From Plumapathes pennacea (Eukaryota > Cnidaria > Anthozoa > Antipatharia > Myriopathidae), in assembly GCA_964036295.1 (NCBI GenBank), contig OZ038464.1, forward strand, positions 3,042,501-3,106,500: a stretch of 64,000 nucleotides of DNA, written 5' to 3'. The notes beneath the pieces are model-generated. The model was given only the letters and a program-made list of their open reading frames with translations, did not search any database and had not been told where the DNA came from. Numbering within the stretch: the first letter of the stretch is position 1; every line of letters starts with the position of its first letter. Of the stretch, positions 44,307-59,633 are shown in pieces. A program made the position numbers and the translations under genes.

Positions 44307-46655
44307 ATGGCTGGAAGGCCTGGACGTGTTTTCTCTTCAGTGGCGATAATTTTTTGCCTGCTTCTAACTGCAACTCTGAGCAATGGATCCCCAATAACGT
44401 TTTGGAAAGCGACTACCGCAGACCATAAAAGCGGCCCCGGGACTTCACTTTGCGACATGCCAGTTCATATCACAACCAAATGCGAATTGACTTTAACCCC
44501 CGAAAGCGCGAAGAAGTTGAAACATCTGATCGAAGACGAACAGGCCTTGGCGGTCTTTATGTTCCTGACTATAGGAAACGTGACAATTCCAAGGGAATCG
44601 TCCGATGTAAAGCCCAAAAGCGATGTTCAATCTCCACGTGAGAAATGGGCTTGGCTGCGAGGGAAAAAGGGCCGTTTTCTTGCGACGTTGCCCTACGATT
44701 TCGACATTTTGTCGCTAAGGATTCTTACTAGAGATGCGTACGACCTTCCCTTGTCCATAAACGCGACTCCTCCAGAATGCTTCGCGAATTTGTCCCTTAG
44801 CTGTGTTCATCACGGCATTAGCAGAGCTCTACTAGGAAGTGTTGATGATGCCAAAAAAAGTGATGTATGCGTTGAAGTCCTCGACCAAACGTCTTCAGAT
44901 CAAGATGAGTACCTTTGCTATGAGAAGCTCCGCAATGGAACTGTAGCGTACACAAAACGTATCAAAGACAATGAATGGATAACTCAAGCACTCTATGTGT
45001 TGTGGATTTTGTCTTTTGTTTTTGGACTGTTTGCCCCATTGCTGTTCAAATATTTGCCTAAAGAGTTCAGGAAAGGACCTAAGGTAAAAGCAAAGGGGAT
45101 GCGCAATCGCCAAGGGTCAGATACCTCGCTGAGCGAGAGTCAAGAAAGTCGCTCAAAAACATCTCGTCAGCTCCTGATTGCTAAGGATGATGGGATTATG
45201 GACATATTACGCACCAAGACACAATCCGTCTTCTTGTCCAGATTTTGCCGTGGCCTCTTTGTGGTGTTACTCAGCTTGTTGCCAGTCCTGCAAGCAGCAC
45301 TGTACTGGTACCTAAAGAACAATGAACTGAAAGTGTCGCGGAAAGTATTGGGCGTCGGTGATGCCTTCGTAACGCTTATCCAACCAGATGGAAAGTACAC
45401 TCTGATAGCCTTGTACTGCTTCTGTGTCCTTCTACTGTGTATTGTCTTCGCAATCCCAAAGAGTCTGTCTGACTTGGCTAAACGGCTGTCTGGACGTAAA
45501 GATGAGCAGTCTTTCCTTGGGTTTAGGAAACCAGCAGAGCTCATTTGCCCTTCAGACAAACGTGGCTTCCACCTCCTTTACGAAAACATGATTTTTCACT
45601 TGACATGTATCCTGTCCTTCAAGTTCTGGAAGTTTGCTCTGCACGTCATAACGTACCCATGGCAGAAAGTGTGTGGCATCAACTGCTTTGCTGATTCTGA
45701 TGATCTGTTGATTGAAGAAAGATCAGAGGGTGAAACTGAACAGACAGGGACAGCCATGACTGTTCTCAATGTTGTTCTGCTGATCTTCGCATATCCTTGC
45801 TGGGTTGTTACAGTCCTAAGTGCATTTATGCTCTACATCATTCCCCTTACCTATGTTTCCTTCAGAATCTGGAAAATGCTGTTCCGTGTTCAAATCGAAT
45901 GTGGATGCTGTGATGTCATTCCAGTTTGCTGTAAAATAACAGCATTTCCTCTCCTGTACATCTTCTTCATTGTGTTCTGCATTTTAGTCGAAGCATCATA
46001 CTTCATGTTAGCTGTGATATTGACATTTAATATTATGTTCCTCGTGAGTATTTGTGGTTTCACCATCCTTGGTTTGCTGTTTTATATCGACATCTACATC
46101 CCTTTTATCACCCTGGGGTTCTGGATAGTGGTGTTCACTTTACGAGGCTTCCAAAAGTACCATGCACAGTACGTCAAGCTCAAGAACGTGATCTTTGAAG
46201 AGTGTGAGAACTATGATGGTGCTGTCAAGATGGCCGAGGCAAACATCCGAGAGTCATTCAGAGGTGAACCCAGATCTTCCACAACACCCTCACTCACAAA
46301 AGCCAAGTCTGTGTTGTTCCTGGTCTTCCTCGATGAATTGACTGTTCCAAGTATCCCCTTAGAACTATTTCTTCAGATTTACAGTCAGGTTTTACCATTC
46401 AAGAGAATCATTCTTGCCAAATTGCTGAAAGTTGTTGCCGTTTGCAGCTACCTCACTGTTGTGTTTTCGTTTGTTATGGCCCTGCAAGAGTTTGATGCAG
46501 CTTCGCCTGTTGTGCAGGCTCTTGCAATCTTGTTCCTTGGTGGACTGCCACTGGTTGTACCACGGAAAGATCAAGACATCGAGGATGTTGAGGAAAAACG
46601 ACAGAGGTTTTTCATCAATGAAGTTATTAATGAGTACTGTAAGAGATTGTCTTAG
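44307..46655 (+). CDS. Polytopic membrane protein of unknown family
   Basis: A single uninterrupted frame with no recognised family. I chose the ATG at 44307 (AAAAATGG, 782 aa) because it opens a signal peptide, MAGRPGRVFSSVAIIFCLLL. An in-frame ATG at 44214 would add 31 Ser/Pro-rich residues. A luminal or extracellular domain of about 200 residues follows, with several Cys and N-glycosylation sequons (GNVT, INAT, NLS, NGT). Then come about eight hydrophobic segments, near residues 224-250, 311-336, 364-385, 484-518, 538-614 (two or three) and 702-751. A basic Ser-rich loop (SDTSLSESQESRSKTSRQLL) lies between the first and second segments, so it is probably cytosolic and phosphorylatable. Lack of introns next to multi-exon neighbours suggests retroposition or intron loss. 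A channel, transporter or receptor role is possible but not shown. Confidence 0.7.
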   Translation: MAGRPGRVFSSVAIIFCLLLTATLSNGSPITFWKATTADHKSGPGTSLCDMPVHITTKCELTLTPESAKKLKHLIEDEQALAVFMFLTIGNVTIPRESSDVKPKSDVQSPREKWAWLRGKKGRFLATLPYDFDILSLRILTRDAYDLPLSINATPPECFANLSLSCVHHGISRALLGSVDDAKKSDVCVEVLDQTSSDQDEYLCYEKLRNGTVAYTKRIKDNEWITQALYVLWILSFVFGLFAPLLFKYLPKEFRKGPKVKAKGMRNRQGSDTSLSESQESRSKTSRQLLIAKDDGIMDILRTKTQSVFLSRFCRGLFVVLLSLLPVLQAALYWYLKNNELKVSRKVLGVGDAFVTLIQPDGKYTLIALYCFCVLLLCIVFAIPKSLSDLAKRLSGRKDEQSFLGFRKPAELICPSDKRGFHLLYENMIFHLTCILSFKFWKFALHVITYPWQKVCGINCFADSDDLLIEERSEGETEQTGTAMTVLNVVLLIFAYPCWVVTVLSAFMLYIIPLTYVSFRIWKMLFRVQIECGCCDVIPVCCKITAFPLLYIFFIVFCILVEASYFMLAVILTFNIMFLVSICGFTILGLLFYIDIYIPFITLGFWIVVFTLRGFQKYHAQYVKLKNVIFEECENYDGAVKMAEANIRESFRGEPRSSTTPSLTKAKSVLFLVFLDELTVPSIPLELFLQIYSQVLPFKRIILAKLLKVVAVCSYLTVVFSFVMALQEFDAASPVVQALAILFLGGLPLVVPRKDQDIEDVEEKRQRFFINEVINEYCKRLS

Positions 46656-47274
46656 ATCTCATGATGTGAAGGGGGAAAATTGACCTTTGTGAAAGGCACT
46701 TGGCCTTCGTTATACAGGAAACATCAGACTGATGATGTGATTGTAATAACAACACATTGAAACACAAAGCAAGAGAAATATTGCACAACCTCTTTCAGTA
46801 AACTGGGGGCAGAGCTTCTGTTATGTCTCTTGTGGTGAGGTGCTTTTTTCAGAAAATGTGGCAAAAAAAGCATACCCCCTAAAAGTCTTACTGCTGAAAC
46901 CCCCCCCCCCCCCCTTTGAAATTTTTCTACTAGCTCACATGTTAATAATCTGCATTCTACAGAAAAATTCTCCCCTGAATTCAAGAGGCTTTTTGTATTT
47001 ACCCCCCTCTAAAACACAACAACCCCACCTCTACCCCACAGGGATGTAATAAACAATCGGTCCCTAATGGTCTGCTAGTTTTGATGTGCTGGTTGGTATA
47101 GTGCTCTCAAAAGAATAATTACACCATCTTTACAGCATAACATATCCACATCAAAGGTTGACACGTACCTTCTATTCACAAAATTAATAGCTTTTGAAAA
47201 GCCAAGAAGGAAGCACCTGGAGAAAAAGACATTGAACGACAGCAAATCTAAAAGCATTAAAAATGCTTTTTTGC

Positions 47275-47280
47275 AATAAA
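47275..47280 (+). terminator. Candidate poly(A) signal
   Basis: AATAAA about 620 nt after the polytopic gene's stop, preceded by the small foldback AAAAGCATTAAAAATGCTTTT in pieces AAAAGCATT and AATGCTTTT. Confidence 0.3.
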
Positions 47281-48144
47281 AATATATACTGTACGTTGAT
47301 GATTAGTATATAATTCTGCGGCTTGGAAAACATAGTATTATACAGGTCTTTGATCATGAGTAAAAATGAGATATTTGTGTGTTAATTGGTTTTCGCAGCA
47401 TTTTGTATCTATATATCAAATTTTGATATTAAGATTAGTAGATTAGATTATGCTAGGCTTGATTTGTAGGCTTGGAAAGCATACGTAGAACTGTAACTAA
47501 TATCATATGCTAAAGGATTGTCCTGTCAAAATAGAAACATCTATATAAATATTATATCAATCTGCCACATTTTTTGACCATAGGTTTTTGATAAATTTAA
47601 AATATAGGATCAGTAGTTGAGTGAAGTTATAATAATAATATTGAAATACTAGCAAACCCATATTGTATCCAGCTGCCTTGTTACTGTGACTGCCTAATAA
47701 TAAAACAAAATAAAAAAGGAATAAAACACTGTCAAGTTTTTGTTCCTAATATTATTTCTTATCACACTCTGAAGAATGGTTTTCCCAAGTATTTTTCATT
47801 GTTTTTATGCAAGAGAATTCAAGAAAAGCACGTCACAACAAACCCCTCTCTCCTCCAAGAGACTGCGCATGATCTATGTACGTAGTTCCCGGCGATGTTG
47901 ATTACAGGAAAATTTAAAAATAAATAATGACAACAACCCAAGCCCCACCCGCTTGAATTATGGATTGGTTGCTCATGCGCAGTTTGGCTACCGGAACCTG
48001 TGCAGTGGATCTACCTGAAATACTGCAGCGTATTTTGTCTATTGCAGCGTTAACTTTGCTTTTTCTCAAGTCATCAAGACAGACCTGATGTAGCCTCAAT
48101 TCTAGTCTTATAGGTGAGTGGATCTGATATTTAAAATTCGTTGT

Positions 48145-48188
48145 GAGCTGACAGTATGACCATAAGGTTATGCTCGAAACGTCAGCTT
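48145..48188 (+). ncRNA. Hammerhead-ribozyme-like remnant
   Basis: A 7-bp stem AGCTGAC/GTCAGCT encloses a segment ending CGAAACGTC, the catalytic-strand end typical of hammerheads in Penelope-like elements. The CTGANGA box is not intact, so it is probably decayed. A second CGAAACGTCAG occurs near 60080. Confidence 0.25.
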
Positions 48189-48638
48189 CAAATTCTTTCA
48201 CGGCGTCCAGCTTTCACATGTCGACCCTTAGTTGATCCAAGTTATAATGATCTAAAGACTGATCAACGCCTCGACTAAGTTGTAGCTTGGTTTTTGCTCG
48301 TTTTTACTCCGCAGAAGCGTTTCTTGTATTCATTTAATAGAAGCACCAGCAGCTTTAGATGCAGTTTCACGCTTGTTTTCAGATGTTTGTTTATAATTGC
48401 GTTTTAGTAGTACAGGAAAAGTTAGGAAAGCTAGCGTGCCATACTACAGCACATTAATTTAGTGTGAAGGTTTTTGTTTTTTTGACGAGCGATTGCGGTT
48501 CTTTATTGTCCACGTAGAAACAATGAAATGGTCAGCAAACTTGTGTTAATTTATTTAATAATTATATATATATATCTCGACTTCAAATAACCTCAGGAAA
48601 CCAGTGCATGAAGAAGAGGAAGCCGGTGTGAAAACAGA

Positions 48639-50093
48639 ATGCAAAATCACACACCTAAAAAGAAGGCGTAAGTGCAGTCTGTAATTATCTTCCAAAATGT
48701 CTCACTATTTATGGTGCAACTTATTTATTTATGTTTATGTATTCCTTCATTTCTTGTACTATTAAATTATGAAGATAAATTTACACACTCAAGTAGAACT
48801 AACTCGAAATAATGATTTATATAATCTTGTGTCTGCAACAGAGATCTAAAGGTTGTTATTCTTGGGGATGCAAGTGTAGGAAAGACATCACTGATTCAAC
48901 GGTACATTCAAGGTGTCTTTACAGAAGATCAAATAAGTGTGAGTACTTGATTTTTATTTAAGTGTGATTCTCATGACCATATACACCCCCCCCCCCCCCC
49001 CCCCCCCCCACCCCACCCCACCCCCGGGCCCCACAAGATAATCCAGATTGGACAAGCCACTGAAGAAAACTGAATGCACTATTCCAAGTCAAACTAAACT
49101 ATCTTTTTCACAGCTCAACTTAAAGTTGACTGAGGTATCTTCTAAGATTGTTTGATAAGAAAACACTTTTACTGATTGTTTTTTTTTTTGTTATCAGACG
49201 ATTGGAGCATCTTTCTTCCTGAAGCAGTGGGGTCCATACAATGTTGCTATATGGGTAAGTTCTTCCTATACTTTTATCTGTTACCAGTCCAGATACAATG
49301 TTGGACAAGAATGGTGTAGGGTGTGTAAACCTATTTTGAGTCGGCTCTTTGCTCAAATTCCTATGTCTCCCATGCACAGTATTAGAAATAGAAATGATTG
49401 ACAGTAGGCACATTTGCTGCCTGTTTTCCAGTTTGAAAAGGAGAGCCGGTAGGGGTAAGAAGAAATAAATAAATGCTTGGATAAGAGATCACCAGTCAAT
49501 TTCTGAGCAGACAACTAGCCCTACCCCCTCCCCTCTCCCCAACTCCAGTAATAGTCTGTTAATTATTATTATTATTATTATTTTTGTTTTTGTTTTTGTT
49601 TTTGTTTTTATTTTTCCAGGATACCGCTGGGGAGGAGCGTTTCTCTGGGTTATCTTCATTCTATTGTCGTGGTGCTTCTGCTGCCATAGTAGCATATGAC
49701 ATTACTCAGAGCCATTCTCTGCAAGTTCTTCGTGAACGCCACATGCGGTTACTGGAAGCTGCCGAACCAAACTGCCTGATTGTCATGGTTGGTACAAAGC
49801 GAGATCTGGTCACGCAAGAAACACGGGAAGTAACACAAGCCATGGGTCAGAAAATAGCTCTCCAACAAAATGCTCTAAAAGGTAGACTAGAAGAAAGCTT
49901 TGCACAGATGCCTTTCTTTGAAACAAGTGCAAAGACTGGAGAGAACGTAGAAAAGGTTTTTGACTTCATTTTAAACACTTGCCTGCCTCTGGATAATGTA
50001 GAGGTGGCCAAGAACTCCATCAGGAGAACGACTGGAGTAAATTTGGAAGAATTTCCAAGAAAACAAGCCAAACGTTCTGGAAGCTGTTGTTGA
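48639..50093 (+). CDS. RAB20: Rab20-like small GTPase
   Basis: Exons: 48639-48667, 48842-48938, 49198-49254 and 49620-50093 (218 aa, phases 2, 0, 0). The start MQNHTPKKKA is the only ATG that joins exon 2 in frame; an earlier ATG in the same exon stops at once. Motifs: P-loop GDASVGKTS, switch I TIGASFFLKQW, switch II WDTAGEERF, TKRD in place of NKxD, ETSAKTG and C-terminal SGSCC for prenylation. FLKQW plus YCRGA in switch II are hallmarks of Rab20, which acts in endosome and phagosome maturation. The catalytic Gln position is Glu, as expected for a Rab20-type protein with weak GTPase activity (inference). A C-terminal extension between the core and CC resembles Rab20 length. Membrane-anchored on the cytosolic face. 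Confidence 0.85.
48985..49025. repeat. Poly-C tract
   Basis: A run of more than 20 C's followed by CCCCA repeats in Rab intron 2. Length in the assembly is likely unreliable. Confidence 0.9.
49562..49612. repeat. (ATT)n and (TTTTTG)n microsatellite
   Basis: It forms the polypyrimidine side of the Rab exon 4 acceptor. Confidence 0.85.
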
Positions 50094-53000
50094 GCAGATT
50101 ATCTGCATGGAATATACATGTAGTTGACTTCTGTTTGGTCAAATCAAAATCATTTCAAGAAAATAGTAGTATTACAGATAAATGCCATTCACAGAGGCTG
50201 CAAGGAAACACTTTCAAAGCAATTAGTGTCCTATTTTATAACATAAATTACAGTCGAAGTGATCTAAGCAGACACTCTTGTAAGTGGACAGTTCTACTTA
50301 TGGACGCCTTACAAAACCTCATTTAAACTCTAGCTCAGTCAAACTCTGTATTTACAGTGCCATTCTCATGAGCGGACAATAGTTCCAGTTATGGACTACT
50401 TGTGGGAGCTTCAACTGTATTATTTTTTAATATTGGATTTTCTTCAAAAAAAAATTGACAACAAATCCAATGCATTTTTCTCATTTTCATTTCCTTCTGA
50501 TTGGCTGAGAAATTGTGCAAAATTGTTTTGACCAATCAAAAAAGTGAAAAACTCAAAAACTGAAGGAATCACACAATAATGCTATCAATCAATAGTTATA
50601 TTATTTCACAGATTTCTCTCAATCAAAAATAAGGACTTTCCTGCATATAAGCCCACTGTCAAGCACATACATGTATGGTTGGTTATTCCTATTTTGGCAT
50701 TTATGAAAGTCACCATTTCCAAAACGATACACAATACAGTCAAACTCCACTATTTCAAAGTCACACGGTGAAGAAAAGTTCGAAATAGTGGGTTTCGAAA
50801 TAGCCGATAGTAAATGACTGAAAAATTAATCCAAGGGGATTCGGCTTGACTTTGAAATAACAGGGACTTCGAATATTAACCAAGTTCGATTCAAATAGAG
50901 AGGTTCAACTGTAATGTCTTTCACATTGAAAATATTCTACTCATATAAGTAGTCACTTGGGCCAATTTCACCCAACAAGCCCCACGCAATGTTATAAATT
51001 CAATAAGTTTTGACAGTTTCAGAGATAGAAAGAGTCATATAATCAAGAAACACAGGGGACTTACCAAGCTTGTACCTTATTTCTTAGAAATATTCATATT
51101 CTATAATTGCTGTTAGCTTTGTAGCTAAAATCCTTCCATAAAATCTTTAGAAATAGAGTATAAAACATTGTGTCTAAAAAGGCAAAAGTATAAGTGTTCA
51201 TGAGCACACTGGCTTCAACTGGTACTTAGCCTGCATTGCAGGTGCTCCCGTTCGTTTTCAGGCAAAATTTGTTGGGGAGTAGGAATGCGGTGAGGCCTGA
51301 AAACGAATGGGAATGCCGGCAATGCAGGCTAACTGGTACTGTATGCCCGGGCAACCAAAAACTTTGGTTGCACAGGTAAATTCAAGGCTGGGCAACTGGA
51401 AATTATGAAACTTCCAATATTACTTGAAGTCAATCTACAGTCCAAAGGGCAACCAACCTGAACCTTAATGTTGGGAACTGGATGGCTGCATTTTTTTTAA
51501 CATACTTTTAGCATTAACAATGCAAGGGCATCACATTTTTGGCAACACATTTCTTGTACATTGTTATAAACAAGTATCACTGGATAAGAATAATAATTTA
51601 GTTTGTATACATAATAAAGGGTCTGTCAAACATTACTGTTTCATAGCGACATTTTTTGTTTGATTTTATGCCTTTGCAGAAAAGATTTATTGAAAAGAAA
51701 ATTGGTTGAAAGATTACTTTTCACTACATCAATCATGAATACAATCTTCCTTCAGAATTGTTCAGGAGTCAACAGGCTTGAACATACATGTACACCTGGA
51801 TGGTGAGCAGTCAGACTATTCAATAGAAAATAATCAGTTGCTGTTGTTGTTGTTATTTCTGCTTAGAGTGCTTTCAAGGACTCGCAGCACACCTTTTCAC
51901 TCCCTAGCTCAAAATACAAATTCTCCCATGAACCATAAAAATGAGAAAATGTTTAAGTAATCAAACAGCTTTCATCTGAGCAAGGTATCAAATGCCAAAT
52001 TCTTCATACTGTATGATATGTCAGGTGCATGAGAGACTGAAAGTTGAAATTAAAGTTGATCGGAGGGTTCCTTTTCACTCTTAAGAGCAACCAACTTCAA
52101 TTTTCTCCTTGAGTTTCTCACCAGAAATACATCATACAGAAAAGAGAACTTGGCTTTTGATAACTGTTGCTGAGATAAAAACTGATTGAAATATCAATTC
52201 TCTCTATGCCACTTGTACAGTTTCTTCTTAAAAGGTTGGGAGAATCTGCGTTATATTGGGGGTGTGGTGGGAGTGCTCTGAGAACACATGGGTGTGTGTG
52301 CTTGTGACATCACGACTCGGCAACTGTCTATATTTTAAAGTTCTCCGAGCAATTTTAGGCCTTTGTGCACATTTTTACAAGATTTATTAGCATTTCTTTT
52401 GGAGTAAAGACCCAATGATAACACCAGAAAAATATACCAAAGATTAAAATTTCCCAATCTGGCATGTTGCCTCTGTACATAGTTCCCTGGATTAGTTCAG
52501 ACCAATAATAATCTGACAAATAGTTCTGACTATACAAAATAACTCAACAGGTGTCAGGAAGAGCCAGCCACACAATAGTCCCTGGAAACAATCACTTTAC
52601 AGGGGATACACTATAATGATGGACAAAATGAGAATGCTTCACCCAAAGGTATAGAAAAGTGTGCAGAAAGAACATTTTTAAGGGGTGTTTAGACTCCCAT
52701 CTCAGTTGAGTCTTGGCAAATTTGATATCCCAACATAGTTGTATCTCAGTATTTTTATCTTCTCATTACCACAGGGTTGAACATTGTCAAGGGTCACTAT
52801 TTTGACCCCAGGATAGTGGTATAATGAGCTTGAAAGTCTGGGTTAAAGCTACCAAATTCCCTAAAAGTAAACACTCATGCACAACTAAGAAAGCAGCTAA
52901 TTTTATATCATAGTCATAGCTTTGTAATATAATTTTACTATCAGACTTTATTTAGAATCAGGATTATGTATCTTGTTAATGCATGCCCTCCTTGGTTTAG

Positions 53001-53406
53001 TTTTCTATTTTGCAAAGTGTTTTGTGTGAAAATACAACAAATACCTGCATAAAGCCTAGAGTTTGATCAACAGCTACTGTGCAGTAACAAACAGTCACTC
53101 AAGCCCCCTCTCGGCTCAGCCCTACAATATATACTACAAGTTAAAAGTGGAAAACCATCGTCCACTTATGACAGATGCTTTTCTATGCTCACAGCTTAAC
53201 CACTTTCCTAACAGTCAAGCCTGGTAACTTTTAATAGCTATTGTGTTCTGATAAATAACAATAAACAAGCACATGTTCTAAATAAGTTAACACAGTACAA
53301 GCCTGGCTTTCACCAATACATCAACAATAATATTCCTAAATCATCTACACTGTATAAATATGTACAGCAGTACAAAATTAACAGTCTGATAATTCTGTAA
53401 TATAAT
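50094..53406. other. Intergenic region downstream of Rab20-like
   Basis: It contains repeats ending in ACTGTA-like sequence at about 50245-50420 and 50745-50915, a MITE with 9-bp target duplication (51227-51331), and a block at 51350-51480 that resembles 33700-33840. A small foldback near 52040-52115 has GTTGATCGGAGG and ACCAACTTCAATTTT. AATAAA occurs at 51613-51618. No gene seen in the rest. Confidence 0.5.
51227..51331. mobile_element. Short MITE with perfect TIRs and 9-bp target duplication
   Basis: The ends TAGCCTGCATTGC and GCAATGCAGGCTA are perfect inverted repeats, extended by CGTTTTCAGGC/GCCTGAAAACG inside. The element is bounded by the direct repeat ACTGGTACT (51218-51226 and 51332-51340). 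A 9-bp duplication suggests a MULE-type source. Confidence 0.85.
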
Positions 53407-54200
53407 CTAATATTTTGCTGCCCCAAAACACGACATTCCCATCTGCTTGTTCAGCACTACACACAACTTTGAGTTCAAGGTGTAATAAAGATAAACACTG
53501 TTGACTTGCTTGTTCTGCATACTTGTATTTAGCTTCTGATGATCCAGTGTTGGACCAAAATTCACATAGCGGCCACAATCTGTGTTGCATAAGCTACGGA
53601 CACAGAGAAAACAAACTGTCAGCCTCGTACACACAAAACTACGTAGATTATGACATGTAATACATTAGTCCACAACTCAAACAAATATTGTAAAATAATG
53701 TCTTTGCCATATTTAAACATTCTGTCAAGAGAATAAAAAGAGACAATATTGAAGTTGATCACTCTCATAAAGACTTACTCTCGTTGATGCTTCTTGCAAT
53801 CCTCATGGCTTTGGTGAGATTATCCGTTAAAACCACACTTCTCTTTGCTGTGATCTCAGCAAGGTTTTGAGTGAAGGTCTCAGCAGCTGTCGGGAGGGCT
53901 GTAATCAGTGTTTCTCTAGAATGCCGAGCTAGGACCTCCTCTGGGAGGTCCACTAAAAAAATAATAGAATAACCAATATTATCTAATCAATCATAAATAA
54001 AAATATAGTACTCAAGTCTTTTGTATCGCTTGGGAAATCTGTTATGTCGTTAAGCTGTCGACCTTCACTAAGCCCAATTTAAGGGACTTACAGACACGCG
54101 CACTATTCAAAAGAGCCGGGAAATCTCCAACGTGCTGCGAACTGTCCTCTACCAGATATTTTTGTGAACCATTCATGAAGGGAATGTACACTTCTGCCAT
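53407..54200 (-). CDS. Unrecognised small gene, three exons proposed
   Basis: I do not recognise this protein. Exon 1 (54092-54200) starts MAEVYIPFMNGSQKYLVED. Exon 2 (53779-53952) encodes an Ala/Thr-rich, helix-prone segment with EEVLARHSRETLITALP and ITAKRSVVLTDNLTKAMRIA. Both have good splice sites and matching phase 1 junctions. By phase, exon 3 would start at 53615 (acceptor CTGACAG) and stop at 53407, for 163 aa. However, another frame there (53378-53590) is also open and looks equally protein-like but would need a phase-0 junction, so the C-terminus is uncertain. It lies 203 bp downstream of the YIPF3 stop on the same strand, so its promoter must overlap the YIPF3 3' UTR. A distinct gene is more likely than more YIPF3 sequence because it has its own ATG. 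Confidence 0.45.
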
Positions 54201-54403
54201 TTTGATATTAAAATAACAGCTAGAGCAAGAAATCCTGACGTCTCCTGTATTAAGTTATGGAAGTGGTCTTAGTTGTAAGGTTAATATATCAGAGAGTCAA
54301 TCTAATTGACCTTGTATTATGTAGCTCGGTGCCACCTCAAAACACATTGGAAGTACATTTACACAAAAAATGCACATAGTTTTTTTGCATCAATCTATGT
54401 TCA

Positions 54404-59550
<5,147 letters not shown>

Positions 59551-59633
59551 CTTGGATTCACAAACACGCAGATCAGGGAATTCTGGGAAGTTTTAATCTC
59601 GGCCTGGGATCTGGGTACCATACAGAAACCAAG
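59551..59633. promoter_or_regulatory. Bidirectional YIPF3/METTL1 promoter
   Basis: Only 83 bp separate the two divergent start codons. Both ATGs sit in CCAAGATGGCG (59543-59555 on minus, 59629-59641 on plus), matching the TISU/YY1 element. No TATA box is seen. Transcripts must have very short 5' leaders or overlap. Confidence 0.65.

Larger units (their letters stand above)
46656..48638. other. Intergenic region between the polytopic gene and Rab20-like
   Basis: It holds a poly-C tract near 46900, an AATAAA at 47275-47280 and a second AATAAA cluster near 47698-47725. An AT-rich unique stretch and a hammerhead-like remnant (48145-48188) follow. The AATAAA at 47275 may end the polytopic gene. 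The minus-strand frame at 47914-48201 has no recognised domain and is not supported. Confidence 0.5.

Noticed and set aside
47914-48201. 95-codon minus-strand frame
   Set aside because: No recognised domain and no clear splice partners; it overlaps the hammerhead-like element remnant.
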